Made by a program: the position numbers and the translations under genes
The notes under the pieces: model-generated
What the model was told of the DNA's origin: nothing
Database searches by the model: none
What the model saw: only the letters and a program-made list of their open reading frames with translations
Assembly: GCF_035046485.1 (NCBI RefSeq)
Contig: NC_085137.1
Coordinates: 2,767,977 to 2,831,976 of the forward strand
Length of the DNA stretch: 64,000 nt
DNA from: Aedes albopictus
Taxonomy: Eukaryota > Arthropoda > Insecta > Diptera > Culicidae
Direction: 5' to 3'
Shown: positions 45,149 through 57,718 of the stretch, piece after piece
Layout of the letters: each line of letters opens with the position of its first letter
Position numbering within the stretch: the first letter of the stretch is position 1

Positions 45149-47939
45149 ATGTTTCTAGATATGTTTCTAATATTTCATTATCTAAACTGACTGTCTTGAT
45201 TATACCAAAAGAATTTCCTGAATTGTTCAAATGATAAACTTTTGTTCACACTATTTAATATTCTGCTTCATGGATTCCATATACAGTTGATCTTTCTTTC
45301 CTTTCTATGTGGTGCATCAAGGGTGCGTGAGCGCTATTCTCCCTTCTTGATACAATTCCCGCGTGGCATGGCAAACGCCCTAAAATTAGACCTCGGCGGG
45401 ACACGAAGGCGCTCACAGTGGGAGCGGTAGTCAAAAACAGATTAGCAATAAGTGATTAAGTGATTTCTACGTCCTGGTTCGAAGATTGTGCGTTTATTTG
45501 GCGAAGTGTTTATTTTTTCTCTTTAAATTATGAGTTTTTGGCATGTTACACATTTCTTTGTTTTCTCTGTTAGTTTTTAATTTGTGACTGCCTTAATCAC
45601 ACACGCAAAAACCCATTCATCTAATTATAACGAGACAAATATCTGTCGCTTCTCGAAAAAAAAAAAAAGATCCAAACCCGTTTCTGACCTCCCTCTGATT
45701 ATGCTCCTGGCTTGGTGGCAATGATGACTACTCCCTGGGTAGACTCAAAAGGCCCCAAACAGCGGTATATAATATATACTTGATAATAACCTTTGATTAA
45801 GGCTAATCTCCCACTGCGAAGCACGCTACTGTTGAAGCCGAGAGTTGTCCGTTTCGTCTGAAAGGTAGACGAATGCCGGAATGGAGAGGGCACAAAAAAG
45901 GAACAGAACCGATCGTTTTCTAAAGCACAGGACTTCTCTCCAACCCAATCATCGCGAGAGCGGTACAATATTAAAAAATTGTTTATGATTTGTACGCTAC
46001 CTACCTACCTGAACCTAACGAACGGCCTGTTGCCCAATCCTGCTGTGAGCTGGCATATGGTTCATAACTTGTTCCGCATGTTCCACGCAGGAGCTGTCGT
46101 CGATCGTTCTTCGGCAGGTCTTTGTAGTCCCTCTTGTTGTTTGTGTAAAACAGTGATGTATCTTATATTGGTTAGTATTTTACCGTGAGGGATTTTCAGA
46201 TATGTTTCGGACTAAAGGGGAAATGTTCATCTTTTTACTGAAAAATGTTCTTTTTAGGTCATAATCTTTTTTTCCTAGCTACATCCCTGGTGCTCATAAT
46301 TACTCGCATGAACAAATATAGTTAAAAGTAAAAGCGATCACCATGGTGGATAGTAACTTCACAGCCGTCGTTAGTTAAATGGCTAGAATTTTTCCTACTC
46401 TATGATATTTGTTTTTCTCATTGATTTCGTTCAAACAGGTAGGTCCAGCGGTATGTTGCAGCCAGGAATCCAACTAGAACAAGTTGCAATTTATTACCAG
46501 AACATCACTTTTTTGCACCGCTTTTTTCCCGCCCATCATAGTCGGGAAGAGATCAGTTCGCTTGCATGGTGGCGACGTCAGTTGATGGCTCGCTGTTGAC
46601 GACGATGACATACAAGCTATACCGCAGAGTGGGAAATGCTGGCGAAAAAAAATGTATATGCATTTTGATTGCTTGCACACATCGCGATGACCAGCGGTTA
46701 GTCGTAGGAAGTCGATCATTGTGCGCTTGCCGGACCGGCCATGCGCCTGCGACCAAACCAGGGGACAATCACCATGTGATGTCATATTTTATACACTATT
46801 GCCGGGCCGCCGGCAGAGAAGTAAACTGAACCAGCATGGTTGAAGTTGTTCGAGTTCTTTGGAGCACTGATTTCCTGGAACGATGTTTGGAAAAACTTCT
46901 GTTTGATGATTATGACGTATAGGGCGAGCATATTGATTCTAATTTGGCCCGAATGATGTGGAGTATTGGATGATTCTTGATCGGCATCCGAAGACAGGCC
47001 AGTATGTGGCTGACGCCAGTTCGGGGGAATTCGCTTTTGGGCGACTGTTGGGCAATATATGAATTTTTGGAATTTTTCATGGAATACCCGCCGCGTCGTC
47101 GTAGTCAATCAAGCACCTGATGAACGCTGGCGCACTGGTCGGGGTATGGCGACCGCATGGTTTGTCTCCCGCGATGTCTTTTGATGGGATAATCATGTAA
47201 TAAATTCGAAGCGCCATGCTTTGCTGCTTTTGCGGCACTGGAATGAAAATTAATTAGAAATGATTTATTGAGAATTTTGATCATTTATGTGAAAATGTTT
47301 TTGTGAGTTGTGTATTTCCTGGGAATTATGTCTGGTTCCATACTCGTATGTACAGTTTAAAGCAATTGCATTTGCTTTGAGCTAGCAATTTGGGATGAGA
47401 TGTTGTCGTTCAGTTGTCCAGTAGCAATTTATGGATGGCGTATTGATAACAAGCCCTATTAACAGGTTATCTCCCACTTGATAATGACATTATGTTATCA
47501 TTGAGTTCAAGTTGGTTTCTATGGAATATTTATCGGAACTTTTCATTCATTTAGAACTGATTACCTTTTTTTTCACAGCCGGTGTTATGAGCCTATGTGC
47601 CAGCCATAAAGAATCAAGCACCGAATAATCAGCAAAAGAATACGAACCACGATCAACGGTAACGACCCCAGCGAACAAAAAGGATTTGCGATTGGAAATT
47701 TGGTACGTGGTACTTCAGATCCCTCAATTTCATATTCATATTAAAATTCATAAAATTCATCGTGAATGATGTCATATACCTAATAGATGTCATATAATTT
47801 TAATTTTACAGAAACATTACCCTTCGATTTTTACAATTATTTTTTTTGTAAAAGTCTTTGGCTTCAGCTTTAGAGTCTCTACTTTTATCTAAAAGAAATT
47901 ATATCTAGAATTTCTTCTGAGTTTTTTTTTCAGGTAATA
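45149..47939. other. 2.8 kb without a recognised gene
   Basis: Frames up to 108 codons show no family. Two polypyrimidine-AG sites (near 47578 and 46438) could be splice acceptors, but the following frames close soon. Confidence 0.4.
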
Positions 47940-48300
47940 CTACCTCTATCCATGAATTATATGAATATCCGAGCAAATAGAAATTTCTACAGATCATTCA
48001 CAAGATTCTCTGGAAGTTCCTCCAGAAGTTTTCTCCAATTGCTCCCTCAGGTAGTCCAGTCTACCTGACATTATTTTTAATTTTTGTTTTCAAAGATTCT
48101 CCTACAGTTCTTTCAGGTATTATTTCAAAGATTCCTTTAAAAATCTTTTTTTTTTCTTTTTTCTTTTGTGTACAAAGCACTTTAAAAACTGTGTAATATT
48201 TTTATGAGAATTTCTTCAGAGGTATCTAAAGGAGATTTTTTAAAAATTTCTTCAGAAAATCTACCAGGAATCCCTCATAAATTAATTACTTCAAGAATTC
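47940..48300. repeat. Degenerate 12-mer minisatellite remnant
   Basis: Decayed units such as GATTCTCTGGAAGTTCCTCC and AGATTCCTTTAAAAATC resemble the GAATTCC family elsewhere in the window. Confidence 0.45.
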
Positions 48301-48321
48301 CACCAGTTCTGTTGTCTACGA

Positions 48322-48595
48322 ACTGTTCCAAACTGTTCATGAGTTTAGATTCTAAAGTCTACGGGTGTAACGGTAACTTCTTTCATTATACAAAGCTACG
48401 ATTTGTTATCTATCATGTTCAGTTAGTCTTCTGAAACTTCAATAGACAGTATCAGATCAGTCGGAATATCCTACGTCATTCAAACTGTTCTTGAGTTCAG
48501 ATCCTAAAGTCTTCGGGTGTAACGTTAACTTCTTTCATTAAAAGCTACGATTTGTAATCTATTAAGTCCAGTAAGTCTTTTGAAAGTTACTGTGG
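48322..48595. repeat. Tandem duplication, about 152-bp unit
   Basis: AAACTGTTCATGAGTTTAGA (48330) and AAACTGTTCTTGAGTTCAGA (48482) start two copies. Both continue TAAAGTCTACGGGTGTAACG-like, AACTTCTTTCATTA and AAGCTACGATTTGT. Confidence 0.75.
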
Positions 48596-48739
48596 TTATT
48601 TTTATCAACTAAGCTTCATAACAGTAGGGAAATCCATAATATCTCAAAAATATACAACAACGCTTATTGTTCCTTGAACTGCTTTGGTAAGAACAGTGGA
48701 TTATGTAACACTATTTAACGTAGTGGCAAAAGCTATCAT

Positions 48740-49660
48740 CACAAGTGTAGACCTGAAGCTATGGTCTCCGGTGTAGTGTTGTTGATCTGGAATATCTCAA
48801 AACTATCTTGATATACCAGTGCGATTACAGATTATAGTCTAAAGTTCATTGTGAGAATAACTACTGTTACAATCAAGAGCTAAACTTCAGGATAGTTTAG
48901 ACGACCCTCAATGTCCCAAAGGTTCATAATAGTAGACTTCAGGTTGGTCCAGCCACCGCGATTGGTTATGAAACGTTACTCAGTATGTCAGATATAGCTG
49001 ATGTTACGAGTGTAGACCTGAAGTTCTGAACTCAAAGATAGTTTGGCTGACGGGGAACATTCCCATAGTAGCTCCAAATGAAATTTGAGATTTCAAGAGC
49101 TTCACGGATCGCAGCAGATTATGCTATGCTATTATTTACTCAATATAGCAGATGTGGCTGTTGTTTCGAGTGTAGACCTGAAGTCCTGAACTCCAACGTT
49201 GTTTCGCTGACCTGGAATATCCATGTAGTGTCTTTTAATGACATTTGAGATTTCAAGAGCTTCGCGGATCCCAGCAGATTATGCAATACTATTATTTATG
49301 GTAAAAACACATAAAGTAATTCTTGTAGATTTGAAGGACATCATTATAGAACAGTTTGGACGTACCTGAATGTCCCAAAGGTTCATAATAAGCTAGTAGA
49401 CTTCAGATTGGTCCAGTAACTGCGTTTAATTATGCAACGTTACTCAGTATAACAGATATGGCTACTGTTACGAGTGTAGACCTGAAGTTCTGAACTCCAA
49501 GGTAGTTTGGGTGACCTGGAACATCCCTACAGTTTCTACAAATGACATTGTAGATATCAAGAGCTTCACGGACCCCAGTAGGTTATGAAATGCTATTATT
49601 TGTTGCTAAAATACATGTAATTATTCTTGTAGATTTGAAGGACTTCACTATAGCACAGTT
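48740..49660. repeat. Complex satellite-like tandem repeat
   Basis: GTGTAGACCTGAAG recurs near 48745, 49010, 49170 and 49473. Between are reordered blocks CTGACCTGGAATATCC, CAAGAGCTTCACGGATC, CAGCAGATTATG, TGCTATTATTTACTC, TCCCAAAGGTTCATAATA and CAGATTGGTCCAG. Spacings of about 265, 160 and 303 bp point to unequal duplication of subunits. Non-coding. Confidence 0.75.
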
Positions 49661-49903
49661 TGGAACACCTAGAACATCCCAGATCATAAAACACGTTTTG
49701 AAATTCTTGATGAATGCTAAATGAATACATATAAACGTAACCCTCATCCAAGTTCAGCTTTTTGAACAACTGATATGTCAATTCCAAATTTCATGGTGTT
49801 CGGGGTGTTCTAGGTTATCAATGAAATCTCAAATTCAAATATTCGCATTTTTCTCTAATAGAGGATTCAATTTGTAGTGAATTTATTCAGCCGTTTCTAT
49901 GTT

Positions 49904-49921
49904 GGGGTCATATATGACCCC
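49904..49921. repeat. Perfect 18-bp palindrome
   Basis: GGGGTCATATATGACCCC is self-complementary. It may be the end of an unrecognised element. GGGTCATATA also starts the hairpin at 51569. Confidence 0.5.
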
Positions 49922-49999
49922 TTTGGCTCTAAAGGGTTCAGCAATTTTTCCTTAGAATCACTAGCGGATGCTTCCATTAGTCTCTTATGAATTATTTGT

Positions 50000-52010
50000 A
50001 AGAGTTAAGGTCCTTTTGATATTTCCCGAGATATTATCCTAAGAATTTATCCAGGAATTGCTCAAATAATAGCTATAACAATTGCTTCAGGAATTTTTGT
50101 CCAGGAATTCCTCAAAATATTTTTCAAGCATTTCTTCTAGGAGTTTTCAAAGATATCATCAGGAGTTTTAAGGAATTTCTTGGGAGATTCCTCCAGGCAT
50201 TTTTGTGCAATTTCTGGAAGAGCCACCGAAACCCAGCAGGAATATTCAAACGAGTTTACTGGAGCATTTTCTCGAAGAATACTTCGAGAATTAATGGGAA
50301 GAATTTCCAAAGCAATGTAGGATTGGTGAGGAAATTTTTGGAAGAAATTCTGGAAAACTCCATTGAAGAACTTTTGAAGCAGCAGCAATCTTGGGAAATA
50401 TTTTTGGAAGAATATCTAAAGGAATATCCGAATAAATACCAGGAGAAATCTTGGAGGAATGTCAGAAGGAATTTCTTAAGATCGTCCAGGAGAAACATCT
50501 CTGAAAACTCTTGGTAGAATTCCCAGAAAAAATAATTGGGGAATTTTAAGAAAATTCCTGGAGAAATCTTTTAATAAAATTCTTGGAGGATTTTCAGAAA
50601 GTATTCTTTGAGAAATCTATGGACGAATTTCATGGAAAACAAATCGAAATACCTGTGGAAACGCATAGATAGACTTCTGCGAAGATCCATAGCAAAAATC
50701 TTCAGATATTTCAAAAGGAATTGTTTGGACATATTTTTGAACAAATTTCGTAAAGAATCCGTGGAGAAATTATTGGGATTATCGTTAGAGGAAATGCCGA
50801 ATATGTTTCTGGGGTATGGAGTAATATTTGGATGGAATCCCTAGAACAAGACCTGAACAAATCTCTAATGGACTTCCTGAAGAAATTCCTGAACGAATTT
50901 CTGAAGGAATGTCTGGGAAATTTTATGAAGAAACCACTGGAAGAATTTATTGAATAATCTGAAAGAATTTCTAATGAAATCCCTGCGAAAAATTCTGAAG
51001 GAATACATGAAGAAATTTTCGATGATCTTTTTTAAACATATCCCTAGAAGATTTCTAGAGTAATTGTAATTCTTGGTAGAGTTTTAGAAAGAACTCATGG
51101 AAGGGAGTATCTAAAAGAGCCTCTTTACAAATTTTGTAAATATTCCCTGTAAGATTTTTGCAAAAAAAAAAAGAAAAGACAAATTCTAGATGGGTTTCTG
51201 TAGATTTAACGACCGAATTCCTGCAGTAATTTCTGAGGCGCCCATAGATAAATATTGGAAGAAATCCATAGAATATTTCCAATTTGAAGTACATGGACAA
51301 TTTTTTTTTTCGGAGAAATCTCATAAGGAGTTTTTGAAGGAATCTCTACGGAATTTTCTAAAAGAATCCCTGGACGAATTTCTGAATGACTTTTTGTAAG
51401 AATTTCTTAATAAGTCTGTGGCAGATTTTTTAAGGAAACCGTTGGACAAATTTCAGGAGGAACCTTTGATTTTCTTAACCTTTTGAAGCCGAATTGTTTC
51501 GGCGCTGCTGCCACAATCTCGCTGACCTCGAACACGTTTTTGTAATCTCTCTCGGTTTCATCAGCAGGGTCATATACTGCCGTTCTACTCCCAATTGTCC
51601 CATGTTATATGGGAATCCCATATAACATGGGACAATTATGCGTAGAACGGCAGTATATGACACGAATATATGGCAAAAAATGGTTAAATAATTGCTTTAT
51701 GCATTTCTGAATAAATCCGTGGATGATTTCCTGAAAGAATTTTTGTGCGGATTCCTGAAATAATATAAGAAAGATTAAAAAAAAAATGAAAGCTTTTGTA
51801 GGAAAACTATTGCTATTCTAGGATACTTTAACGCAAATTCTGGAAGCGATCCATGATAGATTTTCTAAAGAATTTTCTAAAGAAATTTGTGGAAGATTTT
51901 CTGAAGGGAATTTCTGGGGGAATCATGGCAGAATAAATTCAGGAATGTTTTAAAAATAAGTCCCTTAATTTATTTCTGGGGTAATCTCTAAAAAAACTTT
52001 GGTTAAAATT
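50000..52010. repeat. Degenerate 12-mer GAATTCC minisatellite
   Basis: About 1.9 kb of decayed units (GGAATTTCT, GAAATTCCTGG, GAATTTCTGAAGGAAT), in part strongly mutated. A hairpin (51569-51661) with unrelated flank lies inside at about 51475-51690. Minus- and plus-strand frames of 80-104 codons are repeat translations. Confidence 0.6.
51569..51661. mobile_element. Near-perfect 93-bp hairpin (miniature MITE)
   Basis: GTCATATACTGCCGTTCTAC pairs with GTAGAACGGCAGTATATGAC, and CCAATTGTCCCATGTTATAT pairs with the other side around the 3-nt loop AAT (51614-51616). Only a few central-arm bases mismatch (CTCCC versus TATGC). Such a short near-perfect stem could be processed as small RNA if transcribed. 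Confidence 0.75.
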
Positions 52011-52399
52011 CTAAAGATTACTAAAAGTTTTCTAATCTGCAAAAGGTTTTGGTGTGGGTTTTGAAGATATTGATGCCTCGACTACGATTTTAAAGACTGT
52101 TTCCGAAATTATAAATACACTAACGATTGGTATCAGATAAAGGCCGGCTCCAGAGGCCCGTTATCCTCCATTTGGGACATTTGTGCCATTGCCATACATA
52201 TAAGCCTATTTCATCATTTACCTGAGGGAGAATGGGACAAGGGATGGGAATCAGAAAAGGAAAAGGGATGCAATAGGAAGAGGGAATGAACGCATAAGCG
52301 CAACGAGAGCTCATAGCCCATACCACAACGGGTTTAATCAGTGCCTTGAAAAGGATACTGTAAAACGCATAAGCGTAAAGAGCCTATAGCGCATTGGGG

Positions 52400-52665
52400 G
52401 TAGCTTGTGTCGTTTTCAATATGACATTGAAAGGCACGTCATCGAAAGCATCCTCAATATTCAAGAAATCACCCAAGCAAAAACTACGCTTGAGCGAATA
52501 CTTTCTTGAAGACGTATACAACATTTTGTAAAAGAGTCACTGTGGACATCTCAAATTGGGAGGCATGTGAGTTCACATGAATAGGCATGTCAGCCAGACG
52601 AACATCACAGATGTGATAGCCGACAATGCGTTTCAAGCATTTGAGAAAGAACGAGGTAACCAGGA
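52400..52665 (-). pseudogene. LOA-like non-LTR reverse transcriptase fragment
   Basis: Minus strand: SFFLKCLKRIVGYHICDVRL, then VNSHASQFEMSTVTLLQNVV (equivalent of the HAYQxGxST block), a stop, and in a shifted frame LGDFLNIEDAFDDVPFNVI (equivalent of LGVFLDIEGAFD). In the catalytic block the first Asp is replaced by Asn (LNIEDAFD). Stop, frameshift and substitution make it dead. Similar clade to 2970-3282. Confidence 0.7.
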
Positions 52666-52690
52666 ACTTATTCCTTCTTTATACAACGTA

Positions 52691-53700
52691 CGCACTCTTT
52701 CGGAATAAAACTATGGAGTAATTTCACGCCATGACAAAAGTTTCTTCTAACTTTTATAGTAAACATTCTAGCGAAGCAAGTAGTATCAACTTTGTTGATG
52801 TTGCATGTAAAAGTTAAAAAATAGGGCTCTGTGAACTAGATAATTAAAATCTGAAGTTGCAAAAAAGGTCGAAAAATGTAGCATAATAGGGAAGAAAAAA
52901 GTCGAACAAATAAAATATGCAATTCCCAAACACAACGAAAGTTACTGTTTTGAGAAGAAAATATATTTCTCGATTAATTAAAGTAATTTCCACTGGAATA
53001 TTGGGACTAGAGCCATAAATACAGGTTTTGTCAATACAAAAATTTGTGTTTCAAATTTCTCAACAACACTAGTAGCAACAAACGTTAAGTAAACGAATAT
53101 ATTAATTACAACTTGCTGCATTCGTTTTTATGGTATGACAAGCTTTGCCATCCCGAAAATCGAATGAGCTAAAAACTAAATTAGTTTGAATTAAATGTGT
53201 TCAGAAAAGCAAAGAAACTGTGCGGTAGTTCATATGATCCGTAATAAAACCCTAAAAATAGAAAACTTGATGTCAAAAAAAAATGTGCGATTGCCCTTAT
53301 CGATTTTTTTCAGGTTTTGATAAAAGCATTTCTAAGACAACCGAAGACAAGCGAACATGAGAAAAAGTTAAATAAAATTTGGTATTTAGTGATAAATAAT
53401 GTTGAAATCATTGAAAAACACCTTTGCGCAAATGCAAATTTGGAAAATGAAGTTAATTTCTGGAGAAATTCAAAATAGCATAACAATTGAAAGAAAATAC
53501 AAAATATAGATCACAATTTGTTGTATTCTGGAAGAAGTTGGCGAACATCATCAGAACAGTTCATTTTATTAAATAAACAACGTGTATTTATAATTTCTGA
53601 AACATTCTATATGACCCTTGTAGAAAACAATAAAACTTAGATTGTTACTTGGGCTGCATTTAAAAATCAGTCATGAATAAAACAAAATTACAAAATGGTG
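52691..53700. other. 1 kb without a recognised gene
   Basis: Very AT-rich; nothing recognised. Confidence 0.45.
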
Positions 53701-53703
53701 GAG

Positions 53704-53875
53704 CGGACCTGGTGTGATGGTTAGAACACTTGACTATTATGCCGAGGACCTGGGATCGAATCCCACTCCCGACAAACTCGCAAAATGTGAGTTCTTCCTT
53801 CGGAAGGGAAGTAAAGCGTGGGTAAAGCGTGAACTAGCCTACGGCTAAAAATCTCGTTATACAGATAAAAAAAAA
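53704..53875 (+). mobile_element. Feilai-type SINE
   Basis: Pol III A box in CGGACCTGGTGTGATGGTTA, B box in GGACCTGGGATCGAATCCCA, then CTCCCGACAAACTCGC, TTCCTTCGGAAGGGAAGTAA, ACGGCTAAAAATCTCG and an A-rich tail (ATAAAAAAAAA). A short duplication GTAAAGCGTG is present in the body. Feilai is a known Aedes SINE, which supports the host assignment. Confidence 0.9.
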
Positions 53876-54245
53876 TCGAGCATTTTTTTCAAAATCTCAC
53901 CAGTTTTAGGTCATCATACTTAATATTCTGCTTTTAATTCGATTAGTAACAAAGAAAAATTAAAAAAAAAGAATGTCTTTTCAATTACAAATTTATGGTA
54001 CAACTGACGGCGCCTATGTGAACAAGACAGGATTCAAGTTCTACAATTTTGCCTAATCGTAGCCAGCTTCAGAATTTGGAATGCTGATCATTTGTATCGG
54101 ATAGCAAACAATGTACATCTTTAAGATATTGCACTCACTGAGCTGCATCGGTCAATGGAATGATCAATAGCCATTATTTCTATTTTACTGATTCCCTCTT
54201 CTCGATCGCTAGTAGGTAGGCAGTTTGCATTGTGTTTTTTCCCAG

Positions 54246-54463
54246 GTCGGCCACCTGAAATCGGTTCATCTTCACTTGTCGTCCGACGGACAGAAACAAG
54301 ATCGGGACTGCACATTATGTCCCGGCCCAGCGTGGTGGACTCAGACATTAAAACCACCCGCACACCAAGTGCGGTCACGGTGAAGCAGCATGAAGGCATG
54401 AATAGCGCCTTTTCCCGCGCAACCATCGCCGATATGAGGAATGGCTGCATGTGCACAGCATAA
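54246..54463 (+). CDS. Candidate 3'-terminal coding exon of a host gene
   Basis: A strong 3' splice site (TGTGTTTTTTCCCAG, ending 54245) leads into a frame of about 72 codons with fairly high GC3: RPPEIGSSSLVVRRTETRSG, then SRPSVVDSDIKTTRTPSAVT, ending MRNGCMCTA and TAA. There are no repeats around it. Composition (Ser/Thr/Arg-rich, C-terminal cysteines) would fit a cytoplasmic tail, but I recognise no family. A minus-strand frame of 111 codons overlaps it, so the coding strand is not certain. Confidence 0.35.
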
Positions 54464-54479
54464 TAAGTACATTTGTTGT

Positions 54480-56330
54480 AGGGAACGCCGCCGGAGCATT
54501 CGATTTATGTATACTGCGCCGTCTGGTTCCTCTATGTGCAGTTGACTGTACTGGAAAAAATATTATTCCTTAGGGGTATTCAGGCGAGCACGGTGTGTCT
54601 TTCGGTTGTTTCCTCAATCGCGAACTAATCTTCTGCAATGTATTGTTCCCATACTTGTTGGGAAAAATAACCGTTGGTATGGTAGGTCGGGGACGGCAAA
54701 AGCCGATGCACATAAACAAATGTATGTATTTATACAACATTAACCGAACAAATTTGTCTGGTGCAGATAGTATCTAACAATTAATACACAGGTTAAATTG
54801 TTTCGTTGCAGAGACATTCAACTGACATTTTCAGTCAGGCAGAAGTGAGAAAATTTGTGGTGGATCTCTTCATAGGCTTTCGATTCGAATTAATATTTCG
54901 TCGTTGGTTTTGTGCTAACTCCTTGTGCATCTCTTCTCATCAAGATGGTTCGTATTTTTAGACAGAATTTAATTACAAATTTATTCGGAGCTAAGTATTT
55001 TATTCCCTTCCCGTTGCCCCTTGCAGTCCAGTTGTGCCACGATGCCAGTCGTCTGCAATTGTTTGCCATGCTGCGATGCTTTACACGCTTTTTAAGAATC
55101 GTTACCAATGCGCACCAAGCCGCGGCAAAGACTCTATGTACTGCATGTAGTTCGCGTAAAACAATACGAATTTTCGATGCGTTAAAGAAACACGTTCACT
55201 GTCTCGCTCTGCCAAATAATAAGATTTTATATTTATAATTCAAAAGCAGTTCTGTATTTATGGTGTACACAAACTTCCTCCGTCGTTCGCTATTACTTAT
55301 GATTATGTCGAGCATTCATCAACCGGGACTGTGGGGTGAGACCGAAAAGAACGGCACCGAAGCGATGACTCGCTATTGTCTTTCCAAGGAGAAACGTACC
55401 ACAGATCCCAGGAGAGAAAGCTGGGCAAATAATTTAGAGACGATGAGAAATTTCAAGTGACGAATTTGCTCGCTGCACTGTTCAGTAATGTTGGCAGAAC
55501 GATTATTCCCGTGTATGAAGGATCCTCCTACCGTTCGCCCAGTCTCCCTGAAAAGGAATGACTTAGCCACGACGATTATTATTTCTGAGCGATGGCGTTG
55601 AAAAATCTACCACGTCAAGATGAGAAGATGTAGAATAGTCGCTTCAGGGAGAAGTAACTTGCAACATTCTTTATCGTCAGCTGCGGTTGCTTTTCGTGGT
55701 CGCCGGGGGGATTAGTGCTCGAACATTGTTGGAATATTTTGTCACAAAAATAGGTGCTAGAATTTAATCAAACTTTTTGAACAGGAGAGTGTTCGCAGCA
55801 AGCATAATCGGGATCAGGATGTCAGTTACGGGGAACCACAGAAATTCGAAATCTTTTATGTTCAAGAGATCTTTTTAAACATAGAAGTGCTTTCAAGTTT
55901 CTAGCACCGTTCAGCTTGTATAGATTCGTGGTTTTGACTTTTGAGTATATAGCAATAATTATTACTTGAAATCCCACTTATTGTTTGAAATCATTGTATT
56001 GTATTTACCTTTATTAATCTAAACAAACGCTCATTGAGTTTGAAATTTGTATGGGAGAGCTAGAATAAATAATTATGAATGAGTCGACTTGTGCCAATGT
56101 TCCAGAGAAATAGATGATTAATTTTATAAGGCAATTAATTGATCAAATACTATTTTTCGGGACTGCAAACTAGTAATGATTCTACAAATTTTACTTTAAT
56201 GTTCAGACATATAACCAAATTAGGTGCACGATTAAACGGCATATATGAAAAGGTTGTTAACTGCATTCCATTAAACAACTAGGGAGTATGTGTTCGGAGC
56301 TTAGTAGTTCCACATACTAGAGCCAGTATT
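54480..56330. other. 1.85 kb without a recognised gene
   Basis: Frames 54912-55238 (108 codons) and 55260-55460 (66 codons) on the plus strand show no recognised motif. They are free of obvious repeats and could hold host exons, but I cannot support this. Confidence 0.35.
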
Positions 56331-56332
56331 AC

Positions 56333-56462
56333 ACAGGGTCAAATATTTGACAAGAACAGAAATCAAGAAACAACATCAGTTTGACTCTATTGGAAATTCG
56401 ATCGAGTCAAACAAGATGTTTGAGCATTGGTTTCTTTTTGGACAAATATTTGACCCCATGTA
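56333..56462. mobile_element. Imperfect foldback MITE (130 bp)
   Basis: CACAGGGTCAAATATTTGAC and the right end CAAATATTTGACCCCATGTA are inverted, with AGAAACAA/TTGGTTTCTTT and GTTTGACTC/GAGTCAAAC further in. Loop near 56395. Confidence 0.6.
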
Positions 56463-56740
56463 CTAAAAGCCTAGGTTAAATAAACGCACTAGTGTGCGCG
56501 GATTTTGCTTTATTAACACGAACCAATAATAAACTCATGATAAACACGAGAAGAAATGAGATGAAAGAGGGGCAAGTGCCACTTCTTCAATCCCTCTCTT
56601 TCTCATATTAGTTTGGGAGAGTGAGTTGGAAAAAAGTGCTAATGAATTAACGCATTAATCGTATAACATTTAAATTTATGTGTTTTTAAAAAACAATTAC
56701 ACCGTATTCGGCATTGTGGCCTCTACAGACTAAACATTAC

Positions 56741-57124
56741 TACACTCAGTCAAATAAACCTAAGATTATCATAAGGTCTAACTTATGAAATGGCCTTTAA
56801 ACAATTCATAACGATTAGAATGAATTTCATAAGGTTGCTTTATGACGCAGATTCGCTTTTTTACAGCTTGGCTATTATACACATTCAGCAAAACAATATT
56901 CTCAAACTTCGATAGTCGTGTGAGTTGAGCAGTGATCTCGACGTTCAAGGATCGATTCCAGTCTGCATCATTTAACGATTTTTCATGAGTTAATCGTATG
57001 TAGTTTAGTCATAACAAGCATCATTAATTTTCATAAGGTATTCTCATGGCATCCATACTTTACAGTTATGGCTAAATTTCATAAGGTATTTTGATGAATT
57101 TCGGTAGTTTACTTCGCTGAGTGT
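56741..57124. mobile_element. TIR element with tRNA-like internal boxes
   Basis: The ends TACACTCAGTCAAATAAAC and GTAGTTTACTTCGCTGAGTG are inverted. ATTTCATAAGGT-like blocks recur in both halves. AACATTAC before and AACATTCG after may be a diverged 8-bp TSD. Inside, 56929-56959 has A-box-like (TGTGAGTTGAGCAGTG) and B-box-like (AAGGATCGATTCC) sequences, as if a tRNA-derived sequence was captured. Confidence 0.5.
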
Positions 57125-57129
57125 AACAT

Positions 57130-57254
57130 TCGACATCGGACAACACACATAACAACCCAGTGGCCCAGTGAAGATCTTTTCATTTCACGAAAAGTTTTCC
57201 ACGACTGGAGCGGGAATCGAACTGATGCCGCTAACCGCTCAGCCACAAAGCCCA
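57130..57254 (-). mobile_element. tRNA-derived SINE fragment (second type)
   Basis: Minus strand: TTTGTGGCTGAGCGGTTAGC (A box), CATCAGTTCGATTCCCGCTC (B box), then GGAAAACTTTTCGTGAAATG and GGGCCACTGGGTTGTTATGT. The order is that of a mosquito tRNA-type SINE. The region between A and B boxes is shortened. It abuts the 56741-57124 element. Confidence 0.7.
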
Positions 57255-57718
57255 TTTTGCATCTCATTTGATAACAAACAAAGACTACTTTATCAAGTGG
57301 AATATGTACTGCTATTTTCCCATACTAACTTCAAGTGTCACCGTTGGCACCGCAGCTTATTGAGCATAATGTGTTGGTGCGAGTATGAAGATATACTCAC
57401 ATGATTAGTTCTACTTTCATCCGTGGGGCGCGCTGCTAACAGTGACTGCCTATTTTCAGCAGTGTTGCTAGACTTCTGGATGAAGTGGGTTTCGTAACAA
57501 ATAACAATATTTCATAACAATTCTCTACTTGCGGCCGCCGTTCTTCAACCTCGGTAATGCTTGAAAGATCATGTTCCTACACTGTGGAGCATAATTGATC
57601 GGACAAACGTCGATTTTCAAACAAAATGGCCAAGTTTGGGATGCTGTAACTTTGGTTTGCGTTGATGGAATGAGCTCAATTTTTGACACGGAACTACTAA
57701 TATGCTGAATTTTACGTA

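Noticed and set aside
53704..53875. Functional tRNA gene
   Set aside because: A and B boxes are present but no cloverleaf is possible and the body and tail are those of a Feilai SINE. The same reasoning applies to 57719-57999.
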